Shown here: positions 1 to 4,362 of the stretch, piece by piece
Layout: each line of letters opens with the position of its first letter
Numbering within the stretch: position 1 is the first letter of the stretch
Source of the DNA: Chloroflexi bacterium RBG_19FT_COMBO_55_16
GTDB taxonomy: Bacteria; Chloroflexota; Anaerolineae; Anaerolineales; UBA4823
Length of the DNA stretch: 5,355 nt
Reading direction: 5' to 3'
Assembly (NCBI GenBank): GCA_001795335.1
Contig: MGOK01000093.1
Location: 2,529 to 7,883 of the forward strand
Made by a program: the position numbers and the translations under genes
The notes under the pieces: model-generated
Databases searched by the model: none
The model's input: the letters and a program-made list of their open reading frames with translations, nothing else
What the model was told of the DNA's origin: nothing

Positions 1-155
1 GCCGGGTCGAAAGGGAAATTGCGGTTGCGCTCATACGATTCCTGGCGCCGGCCCTGGTAGAGACCGCACTCCAGGAGCAACCGGTAGCCATTAATATGAA
101 GCAAGTGTTGCGAGCCGGTCACCGTGCGCGCCGCGCCGTGGAAAGTAATTTTCAT
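1..155 (-). CDS. beta-CASP metallo-beta-lactamase RNase, N-terminal fragment (runs off the window edge)
   Basis: Only the first 51 residues are present; the gene continues beyond base 1. It begins [19 protein letters not shown] and continues with [12 protein letters not shown]. These are the opening beta strands of the metallo-beta-lactamase fold as found in the COG1236/Ysh1 (CPSF73-like) beta-CASP proteins, where G-A-A-R-x-V-T-G-S and L-x-x-C-G-L-x-Q-G are hallmarks. Family members are zinc-dependent RNA endo/exonucleases. The zinc-binding HxHxDH motif would lie outside the window, so activity cannot be judged. The ATG at 153-155 matches the family N-terminus and has AAGGAT (complement of 166-171) about 10 nt upstream. 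It lies downstream of ribonuclease D on the same strand, but the 135-bp gap with a palindrome suggests separate expression or an inserted repeat. The fold assignment is firm; the exact RNase subtype is inferred. Confidence 0.85.
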   Translation of the reverse strand, partial: MKITFHGAARTVTGSQHLLHINGYRLLLECGLYQGRRQESYERNRNFPFDP

Positions 156-181
156 CGCCAGGCTTATCCTTTTTTGATTGA

Positions 182-254
182 AACCACAGATAGGCACAGA
201 TGCACACAGATTCTTGATCAGTGTTTATCTGTGTTCATAGTATGATCTGTGGTT
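182..254. repeat. palindromic ACAGAT-type intergenic repeat
   Basis: The ends are perfect 10-bp inverted repeats: AACCACAGAT at 182-191 and ATCTGTGGTT at 245-254. Inside the left arm ACAGAT recurs at 186, 196 and 206, an exact 10-bp period. The right arm has ATCTGT at 227 and 245 with a degenerate copy between them. The centre carries TGATCA (215-220). Similar ACCACAGAT...ATCTGTGGT elements are, to my recollection, scattered in many copies between genes in several environmental phyla, so this is probably a REP/MITE-like dispersed element. It fills most of the gap between the RNase D and beta-CASP genes. A run of six T follows at 259-264, so the plus-strand transcript resembles a terminator, but no plus-strand gene precedes it. 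Confidence 0.75.
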
Positions 255-290
255 GCATCTTTTTTGCTTGGCCTACGGAGCGCGAGAATC

Positions 291-1418
291 TTATTGGAGC
301 AGGTTGAGAATCTCGTCCCCAAAGTGCTCTAACCGCCAGGGCACCAGGGCCAGTATGGCGTTGATCTCTTCCCGGCTGGCGGAGTTGAGCGAAGCCAGCG
401 CGTTGAGCAGCTCGCGCGGCAGGACAACGTCCGAATTGACCCCCATAATCTGGCCGGTATTCTTGCGCCATGCGCGCAGGGTATCCAGGCGAGTGAGATA
501 CCGCTCGTCCGGGCGCGCCTGGCGGGGAGGGTAGAGCGGATCAGCGCGCAGGCCGCGCTGGACGGCGCGCAACAACCCCTCGGCGTGTCGCTGCAATTGC
601 TTTGGATTCAGGCGTGCGCATCGCTCGAGTGCGTTCAAATCTCCCGGGCAAGCCGCGGCAATCGCCAGCAATGTGCGGTCACTGAGCACCTTAAACACCG
701 GGCGGTTGATCGATCTCGCCACCTGATCGCGATAACGGCACAATTCCTGTAAGACCGCGGTCTGCTGAGCTCTCAGCTCGTTCACCCCGCTGACTCGCCA
801 GCATGCCTCAGGCGCCTCCTCCGGATCGCGCCCGTTGACGTAGCGCAAGCGGGTGAAGTCCTCCAGGGCTATGGGCCAGCGATCCTTGGCTTTCAGTTCG
901 GATTTAAGGCGGAAGCGCAAAGGGATCAGGTAATGGGTGTCCTGGCGGGCGTAATCCAGCATCTCCACCGGTAGTGGGCGTTGTCCCCAATTGGCGCGCT
1001 GGTGGCGCTTGTCCAGCTGCACATTGAATTGCGATTTAAGGATCGACCCCAGGCCCACCTCTTCCCAGCCGAGGATGCGCGCCGCCAGCATAGTGTCAAA
1101 CAGGCTCGCAAAGGAGAAGCCGAAGTCGCGCTTCATCGTGATCAGGTCGTATTCGGCGGCATGGAACACTTTCTCAATCTTTGGGTTAGCAAACAGCGCA
1201 GCCAGGGGAGAGAGATCGTCCAGCGCCAGCGGGTCTACCAGGAAATCCTCCTCCGGGGTGGAAAACTGGATCAAACAGACTTGCTCCTGGTAAGCGAACA
1301 GGCTGTTCGATTCTGTGTCGACTGCCAGGAGAGGCTCGGCGGAGATGCGGTCCACCATCTGGCGTAAAGCTGCTGGGCGTGTGATCAGGAGGGGCGTCTG
1401 GGGTTGGTGGGCAGTCAT
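291..1418 (-). CDS. rnd: ribonuclease D (3'-5' exoribonuclease, DEDDy family)
   Basis: The product has 375 residues, the same length as E. coli RNase D, which trims the 3' ends of tRNAs and other small stable RNAs in the cytoplasm. The DEDDy catalytic set is complete: Exo I AVDTESNSL (D34, E36), Exo II FHAAEYDL (D91) and Exo III YARQDTHYL (Y156, D160). A first HRDC domain spans roughly 211-290, with a second, more divergent HRDC-like region at about 302-375. The ATG at 1416-1418 is chosen because the DEDD domain starts about 30 residues later, as usual. An open frame continues upstream to 1790, but it only overlaps the acetyltransferase gene out of frame. The start lies 26 nt after the rimI-like stop. 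GAGGA just after that stop is too far away (about 19 nt) to be a normal ribosome binding site, whereas TATAAT lies just ahead (1428-1433). Function is well supported; the in vivo substrate is not visible. Confidence 0.95.
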   Translation of the reverse strand: MTAHQPQTPLLITRPAALRQMVDRISAEPLLAVDTESNSLFAYQEQVCLIQFSTPEEDFLVDPLALDDLSPLAALFANPKIEKVFHAAEYDLITMKRDFGFSFASLFDTMLAARILGWEEVGLGSILKSQFNVQLDKRHQRANWGQRPLPVEMLDYARQDTHYLIPLRFRLKSELKAKDRWPIALEDFTRLRYVNGRDPEEAPEACWRVSGVNELRAQQTAVLQELCRYRDQVARSINRPVFKVLSDRTLLAIAAACPGDLNALERCARLNPKQLQRHAEGLLRAVQRGLRADPLYPPRQARPDERYLTRLDTLRAWRKNTGQIMGVNSDVVLPRELLNALASLNSASREEINAILALVPWRLEHFGDEILNLLQ

Positions 1419-1427
1419 GGCTGAGGT

Positions 1428-1433
1428 ATTATA
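1428..1433 (-). promoter_or_regulatory. possible internal -10 element just ahead of rnd
   Basis: The minus strand reads TATAAT here, a perfect -10 hexamer, in the 26-nt gap between the rimI-like stop and the rnd ATG. Transcription would begin near 1421, leaving about 3 nt before the start codon, so the transcript would be almost leaderless. No recognisable -35 hexamer lies 16-18 nt upstream. A chance match in an AT-richer gap is quite possible. Confidence 0.3.
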
Positions 1434-1444
1434 GCCTATTCCTC

Positions 1445-1912
1445 TCACAGGTATTTTTCCAGCACGAGCGCATCCTCGCCGTCTGAGTAATAACGCGACC
1501 AGACCCCCGAACGCTTGTAGCCAAGGCGTGTATACATGCGGATAGCAGGTCCATTGGAGGCCCGCACGCTCAAGCGGATGCGCGGCACGACCAGACGATT
1601 TTCGCAGGCCCTCAACAAGGTTGTGCCGATCCCATGCTGGCGATATTCTGGCAAAACGCCGATCGTCGCGATCCAGGCCAGCCCTTCCGCACGGCGGATA
1701 TCGGCGGCGATAAAACCAACCAATCGACCATCGGACATCGCTTTCAAGCGCACCACCTTCGAAAAGGTCAGCACGCCGATCAAGTCCCACAAAGGCCAGG
1801 CGTCATGCGGAAAACATACCTGCTCCAAATGGCGCAGGCTGTTTAAATCGCGCCAGGTAGCCGGCTCGATGATCGCCGGGCTACCTGGCGTATCTGAAAC
1901 AGCAGAAACCAT
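1445..1912 (-). CDS. rimI: GNAT acetyltransferase, RimI-like (ribosomal protein S18 N-acetyltransferase family)
   Basis: A 155-residue single GNAT domain. RimI acetylates the N-terminal alanine of ribosomal protein S18 with acetyl-CoA. Motif A is IGVLPEYRQHGIGTTLL (84-100), with the pyrophosphate-binding R-x-x-G-x-G loop at 91-96. Motif B follows as SVRASNGPAIRMYTRLGY (115-132), with the RimI-type N120, Y127, and then YY at 141-142 ahead of DALVLEKYL. CFPHDAWP (33-40) resembles the RimI substrate-side segment. One oddity: the position of the proposed general base of enteric RimI (Glu in L-E-V-R) reads Ser115 here, while the Tyr proposed as general acid is kept (Y127). The ATG at 1910-1912 abuts the slipin TAG with no gap, and GAGAAGG (complement of 1917-1923) inside the slipin tail can serve as ribosome binding site, implying translational coupling. 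The GNAT call is certain; S18 as substrate is likely, and another protein or small-molecule substrate is possible. Confidence 0.82.
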   Translation of the reverse strand: MVSAVSDTPGSPAIIEPATWRDLNSLRHLEQVCFPHDAWPLWDLIGVLTFSKVVRLKAMSDGRLVGFIAADIRRAEGLAWIATIGVLPEYRQHGIGTTLLRACENRLVVPRIRLSVRASNGPAIRMYTRLGYKRSGVWSRYYSDGEDALVLEKYL

Positions 1913-2809
1913 CTAGCCTTCTCGGCTCTTCATGAAATTCTCTAACATGGAGGTGAATTCCATGGGGAAGATATACTTTGTGGAAGGGCCAGCTCCAATG
2001 GATTTGAGCGTTTCAAAGTATTGCAAGGTCATAGTCTTCGGGTCGACCGTTTGCGCTACTGAGAAAATCTTCTCCAACGCCGCCGAGAACCCCTCGGCAC
2101 GCAGCAGCTGGGCTTGCTTTTCACCTTCGGCGCGCAAGATATTGCCCTGCTTCTCGCCCTCGGCCCGCAGGATATTCGCTTGCTTCTCGCCCTCAGCGAC
2201 GTTGATCGCCGCCTCGCGCGTCCCGGTTGACTCGGTGACCACCGCCCGGCGGATACGCTCCGCCGACATCTGCCGGTTCATCGCATCCTGGACTTCGCGC
2301 GGCGGGACGATCTCGCGGATCTCGACGTTAGTCACCTTCACCCCCCAACGCTCGGTAACCTCATCCAGGCGAGTGCGCAGCATATTGTTGATATGCTCAC
2401 GCTCCGAAAGCACGTCATCGAGAGGTATCCCGCCGATCACTGCTCGCAAGGTCGTTGTCGCCATCCCTTGCGCAGCTGCTTCGAAGTTACCTACCTGGAG
2501 CACACTCTCCGTTGGGTCAAGCACCTTGAAGTACCACAAGAAATCTATTGAAATCGGGGCGTTATCTTTGGTGATCGCGGTCTGGTGAGGGATCTCCCTC
2601 ACCTGCTCGCGCAGATCCACCCTTATAGCCCGGTCGACGATCGGGATCAAGAACACGATCCCAGGTCCCTTCGCGCCGATACAACGCCCCAGGCGAAACA
2701 CAACCAGACGCTGGTATTCGGGAACGACCCGGATCGCAGATGCGATCAGAGCAAACACGACAACGGCAACAAACCCAATCAGACATAGTACAATAGTTGC
2801 CTGGTCCAT
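1913..2809 (-). CDS. SPFH/Band 7 membrane protein, QmcA-type slipin
   Basis: The product is 298 residues from the ATG at 2807-2809. An in-frame TTG two codons upstream would give 300, but AAGGAGG (complement of 2816-2822) touches that TTG and sits an ideal 6 nt from the ATG, so the ATG is the start. Residues 5-26 form one hydrophobic anchor (IVLCLIGFVAVVVFALIASA). The SPFH domain follows from VVPEYQRLVVFRLGR to about 180, with the typical GPGIVFLIPIVD and VPPREVQDAMNRQM segments. Residues 205-237 are three 11-residue copies of AEGEKQxxxLR, a charged coiled-coil stretch common in this family. A C-terminal region follows with LQYFETLKSIGAG and YIFPMEF. Slipins form oligomeric scaffolds on the inner membrane and are thought to modulate membrane proteases. 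It follows the NfeD gene by 22 nt, matching the conserved QmcA-YbbJ pairing. Family is very secure; the cellular client is unknown. Confidence 0.93.
   Translation of the reverse strand: MDQATIVLCLIGFVAVVVFALIASAIRVVPEYQRLVVFRLGRCIGAKGPGIVFLIPIVDRAIRVDLREQVREIPHQTAITKDNAPISIDFLWYFKVLDPTESVLQVGNFEAAAQGMATTTLRAVIGGIPLDDVLSEREHINNMLRTRLDEVTERWGVKVTNVEIREIVPPREVQDAMNRQMSAERIRRAVVTESTGTREAAINVAEGEKQANILRAEGEKQGNILRAEGEKQAQLLRAEGFSAALEKIFSVAQTVDPKTMTLQYFETLKSIGAGPSTKYIFPMEFTSMLENFMKSREG
2099..2197 (-). repeat. 33-bp tandem repeat, three copies, inside the slipin gene
   Basis: Three consecutive 33-bp units (2165-2197, 2132-2164, 2099-2131) encode AEGEKQANILR, AEGEKQGNILR and AEGEKQAQLLR. The units differ mainly at third codon positions and at residues 7-9, so this is an old or selected in-frame duplication and not a recent one. 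An 11-residue period suits a right-handed (hendecad) coiled coil. Such repeats are common in SPFH proteins, where copy number may set coiled-coil length. Confidence 0.85.
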
Positions 2810-2815
2810 AGCCAA

Positions 2816-2822
2816 CCTCCTT
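2816..2822 (-). promoter_or_regulatory. strong ribosome binding site that fixes the slipin start
   Basis: The minus strand reads AAGGAGG, a near-perfect Shine-Dalgarno sequence, 6 nt before the ATG at 2807-2809. It directly touches the in-frame TTG at 2813-2815, which therefore cannot be the initiation codon. Confidence 0.9.
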
Positions 2823-2831
2823 TTTTAATTT

Positions 2832-3428
2832 TTATGCCTTTTCAACGTCCAGGATAAAGCCCTCGCGAGCGATCACGCGCACTTTGGAACCGACCGGGAT
2901 CGGTTGTTGGCTGCGCGCGCTCCATAACTCTCCGGCGACCTGCACCGAGCCTTCCGTGTGGATATCTGTCTTGGCTTCGCCGATGGTGTCGATCAGCGCT
3001 TTAAGGTCGTGCACCGGGCGTACCCGGTCTGCCTCCAGTGTTTTCTGCGCAACCAACCAGACAAAACCGACAGCCAGCACAGAAACAATCACAGCCAGGA
3101 AAGGACTTACCGCTGGTTTAAGACCCTCTCCTTGAAACAAAAAGATTGATCCAACCACCAGGGCTGCGATGGAGACACCGAGATAAACCATCCGTCCAGA
3201 CCTTCGTAAAGCGAATAGAAAGGGTAGAACCCCTAACAATAACAGGCCCAATGCCCATAAGTTGATCGGCAAGCTGTAAATCCCCCAACCTGCCAGCACC
3301 AGCAGGATTAGAGCGGCAACCTCCAGCAAACCGGTGCCCGGATTTAGCAACGCCAGAATAGCGAGGAGTGCACCTCCCACCAGCAATAGATAAGCGACGT
3401 TCGGATTGAGGAGGATCGTTTCGATCAT
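2832..3428 (-). CDS. NfeD-family membrane protein, slipin partner
   Basis: The product has 198 residues. Five hydrophobic segments are visible (about 10-28, 33-53, 57-74, 81-99 and 106-127), followed by a soluble NfeD OB-fold domain at about 145-197. That domain shows the family pattern HTEGSVQVAGELWSARS, then PVGSKVRVIAREGFILDVE. There is no ClpP-like serine protease domain, so this is the short NfeD form. Short NfeD proteins pair with slipins in operons across bacteria and archaea, and the OB domain is thought to bind the SPFH partner at the membrane. The ATG at 3426-3428 has GGAG (complement of 3434-3437) about 5 nt upstream. It is the first gene of the minus-strand cluster, with a predicted promoter and a leader hairpin ahead of it. 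Function in membrane quality control is family knowledge and not shown by the sequence itself. Confidence 0.92.
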   Translation of the reverse strand: MIETILLNPNVAYLLLVGGALLAILALLNPGTGLLEVAALILLVLAGWGIYSLPINLWALGLLLLGVLPFLFALRRSGRMVYLGVSIAALVVGSIFLFQGEGLKPAVSPFLAVIVSVLAVGFVWLVAQKTLEADRVRPVHDLKALIDTIGEAKTDIHTEGSVQVAGELWSARSQQPIPVGSKVRVIAREGFILDVEKA

Positions 3429-3441
3429 ACAAGCTCCAGGT

Positions 3442-3462
3442 ATTCGGTTCTCTCAACCGAAT
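3442..3462 (-). promoter_or_regulatory. perfect inverted repeat in the nfeD leader (operator or 5' hairpin)
   Basis: ATTCGGTT at 3442-3449 and AACCGAAT at 3455-3462 are perfectly complementary 8-bp arms around a 5-nt centre. The repeat begins about 4 nt after the predicted transcription start (near 3466) and ends 4 nt before the GGAG of nfeD. As RNA it would be a 5'-terminal hairpin next to the ribosome binding site; as DNA it could be a dimeric repressor site covering the start of transcription. No T run follows, so it is not a terminator. Confidence 0.6.
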
Positions 3463-3472
3463 TTCTGTCTCC

Positions 3473-3502
3473 ATTATACATCTTTTGCCTTGCTCCATAC
3501 AA
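3473..3502 (-). promoter_or_regulatory. predicted sigma70-type promoter for the nfeD cluster
   Basis: On the minus strand a perfect TATAAT (complement of 3473-3478) is preceded, after an 18-bp spacer, by TTGTAT (complement of 3497-3502), which matches three of six positions of the -35 consensus. Transcription would start near 3466, giving a leader of about 38 nt that contains the inverted repeat and the ribosome binding site. Confidence 0.55.
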
Positions 3503-3520
3503 AAACCCACGTGGTATGAT
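3490..3520 (+). promoter_or_regulatory. predicted extended -10 promoter for the Lgt-like gene
   Basis: TATGAT at 3515-3520 is preceded by TGG (3512-3514), a TGn extended -10. TTGCTC at 3490-3495 is a weak -35 match with a long 19-bp spacer. Spacing from the -10 puts the first transcribed base at about 3527, which is the G of the GTG start. No Shine-Dalgarno sequence is present between the -10 and the GTG. It overlaps the divergent nfeD promoter. Confidence 0.5.
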
Positions 3521-3526
3521 TAATCC

Positions 3527-4297
3527 GTGGCGATCGCCTTCTATCTTCCAGGTAATCTCCCGGTATATGTCTCATCCATGCTCTTGGGGCTGGGGACGAC
3601 GCTTGGCCTGAGCTGGGTCGCCTGGCAAGCTCTGCCGGAGCGAAGGTTGCGAGAGGTCGATGCCGGCCTGTTGGCCTTACTGGGAGGGCTGATCGGGGGG
3701 CGGATGGCGTTCGTAGCTGCAGACTGGGCTTACTTTCAGTCCAATCGGGGAGAGATACCCCTGATCCACCTGGGAGGGACATCCTGGGCTGGCGCTTTAG
3801 TGGGTGGATTGGTTGCCCTGGCTCTCCTGACCTGGCTGACCCACCAACCGCTGGGAACGATCATCGTCGCGCTGTGGCCTTTATGGACGAGCGTCATAGT
3901 AAGCGCCTGGCTGGGCTGTTGGTTAGACGGCTGCGCCTATGGCCCACCTGCAACAGGTTGGTGGGGGATACCTGCGCGCGACGAGTGGGGCAAAATTGCC
4001 CTGCGCTGGCCGACCCAGTTGCTCGGCGCGCTACTAGCCCTGGTTCTGTTTAGCTTTTTAAATTGGGGGCACCAAAGAGGCCTCCCTCCCCGGTTTATAG
4101 CTGGCTTGGGCATGCTCGGCCTCTCCCTGGAGATGTTGGCGCTTTCCTTTCTGAGAGCCGATCCCAGCCTGCAATGGCGCAACCTGCGCCTCGAAACCTG
4201 GGCTGGGTTGGCCTTAACAACAGGTTCATTCCTGGCATTCTTGGCTTCGTACCTGTACAGGATCAGAAACAAACAAGGGATATGGGAGAAGGGATAG
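3527..4297 (+). CDS. Lgt-like integral membrane protein (prolipoprotein diacylglyceryl transferase fold, divergent)
   Basis: The product has 256 residues with about seven hydrophobic segments (near 13-33, 47-66, 86-104, 110-131, 163-180, 190-209 and 226-244), as in Lgt. Motifs occur in family order: GGLIGGRMAFV (53-63), HLGGTSWAGALVGG (81-94), GCWLDGCAYGPPATGWWGI (130-148) and RWPTQLLGA (160-168, matching the family's HPTQLYE). Lgt moves diacylglycerol from phosphatidylglycerol onto the lipobox cysteine of prolipoproteins. Compared from memory with E. coli Lgt, H103 aligns with Ala88, the essential R143 with Trp128, and the R239/E243 pair with Met203/Ser207, so the standard reaction is doubtful. 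The GTG start gives the usual proline-rich N-terminus before the first membrane segment; an ATG at 3578 would cut into that segment. The last seven codons lie within a heptamer repeat. The fold is likely; the activity is unknown. Confidence 0.75.
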   Translation: MAIAFYLPGNLPVYVSSMLLGLGTTLGLSWVAWQALPERRLREVDAGLLALLGGLIGGRMAFVAADWAYFQSNRGEIPLIHLGGTSWAGALVGGLVALALLTWLTHQPLGTIIVALWPLWTSVIVSAWLGCWLDGCAYGPPATGWWGIPARDEWGKIALRWPTQLLGALLALVLFSFLNWGHQRGLPPRFIAGLGMLGLSLEMLALSFLRADPSLQWRNLRLETWAGLALTTGSFLAFLASYLYRIRNKQGIWEKG

Positions 4298-4304
4298 GGG
4301 TAAG
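4277..4304 (+). repeat. GGGATAR heptamer repeat array (four degenerate units)
   Basis: Four 7-bp units follow in phase: GGGATAT (4277), GGGAGAA (4284), GGGATAG (4291) and GGGTAAG (4298). Two reverse-complement units, TTATCCC (4320-4326) and CTATCCC (4327-4333), follow after a short spacer. This resembles the short tandemly repeated repetitive heptamers known from cyanobacteria. The array supplies the final codons (GIWEKG) and the TAG of the Lgt-like gene. Confidence 0.65.
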
Positions 4305-4335
4305 GCTCCCCTCATTTCCTTATCCCCTATCCCTT
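4289..4335 (+). terminator. long hairpin between the Lgt-like and nitrilase genes
   Basis: The arm at 4289-4305 (AAGGGATAGGGGTAAGG) pairs with 4318-4335 (CCTTATCCCCTATCCCTT) with a single extra base in the right arm. This leaves a 12-nt loop and a stem of about 17 bp. It overlaps the Lgt-like stop codon. No proper T run follows (only TT then AACTCC), so it is not a classical intrinsic terminator. It may reduce read-through, protect the 3' end, or simply be a repeat element. Confidence 0.5.
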
Positions 4336-4362
4336 AACTCCTTCGATAAACGGCAAATAACT

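Noticed and set aside
182..254. CRISPR array suggested by regularly spaced ACAGAT units
   Set aside because: The units are 6 bp with 4-bp spacing and are arranged as a palindrome. There are no long repeats with unique spacers and no cas genes.
255..290. T-run at 259-264 as terminator for rnd
   Set aside because: The T run follows the palindrome only on the plus strand. In the direction of rnd transcription it is an A run ahead of the palindrome, so it does not make an intrinsic terminator for rnd.
981..1367. Plus-strand open frames opposite RNase D (128 and 100 codons)
   Set aside because: No domain or motif is recognisable, and the opposite strand shows all DEDDy catalytic residues. These are shadow frames.
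1419..1790. N-terminal extension of RNase D by 124 codons upstream of 1418
   Set aside because: It overlaps the RimI-like gene out of frame, has a low-complexity Arg-rich composition, and the 375-residue form from 1418 already matches the family length.
1536..1916. Plus-strand open frame of 126 codons opposite the RimI-like gene
   Set aside because: No recognisable protein features, and it lies opposite a well-supported GNAT gene.
1932..2588. Plus-strand open frame of 218 codons opposite the slipin gene, with GGAGG 8 nt before an in-frame ATG at 1962
   Set aside because: The opposite strand encodes a clear SPFH protein along its full length. The antisense product has a Ser/Arg-rich composition typical of complementary shadows, and the apparent ribosome binding site is the complement of slipin codons.
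2810..2815. TTG at 2813-2815 as the start of the slipin gene
   Set aside because: The Shine-Dalgarno sequence ends immediately next to it, leaving no spacing, whereas the ATG two codons later has ideal spacing.
4063..4362. N-terminal extension of the amidase by 100 codons
   Set aside because: It overlaps the Lgt-like gene in another frame and then crosses the hairpin repeat. The family N-terminus begins exactly at the ATG at 4363.
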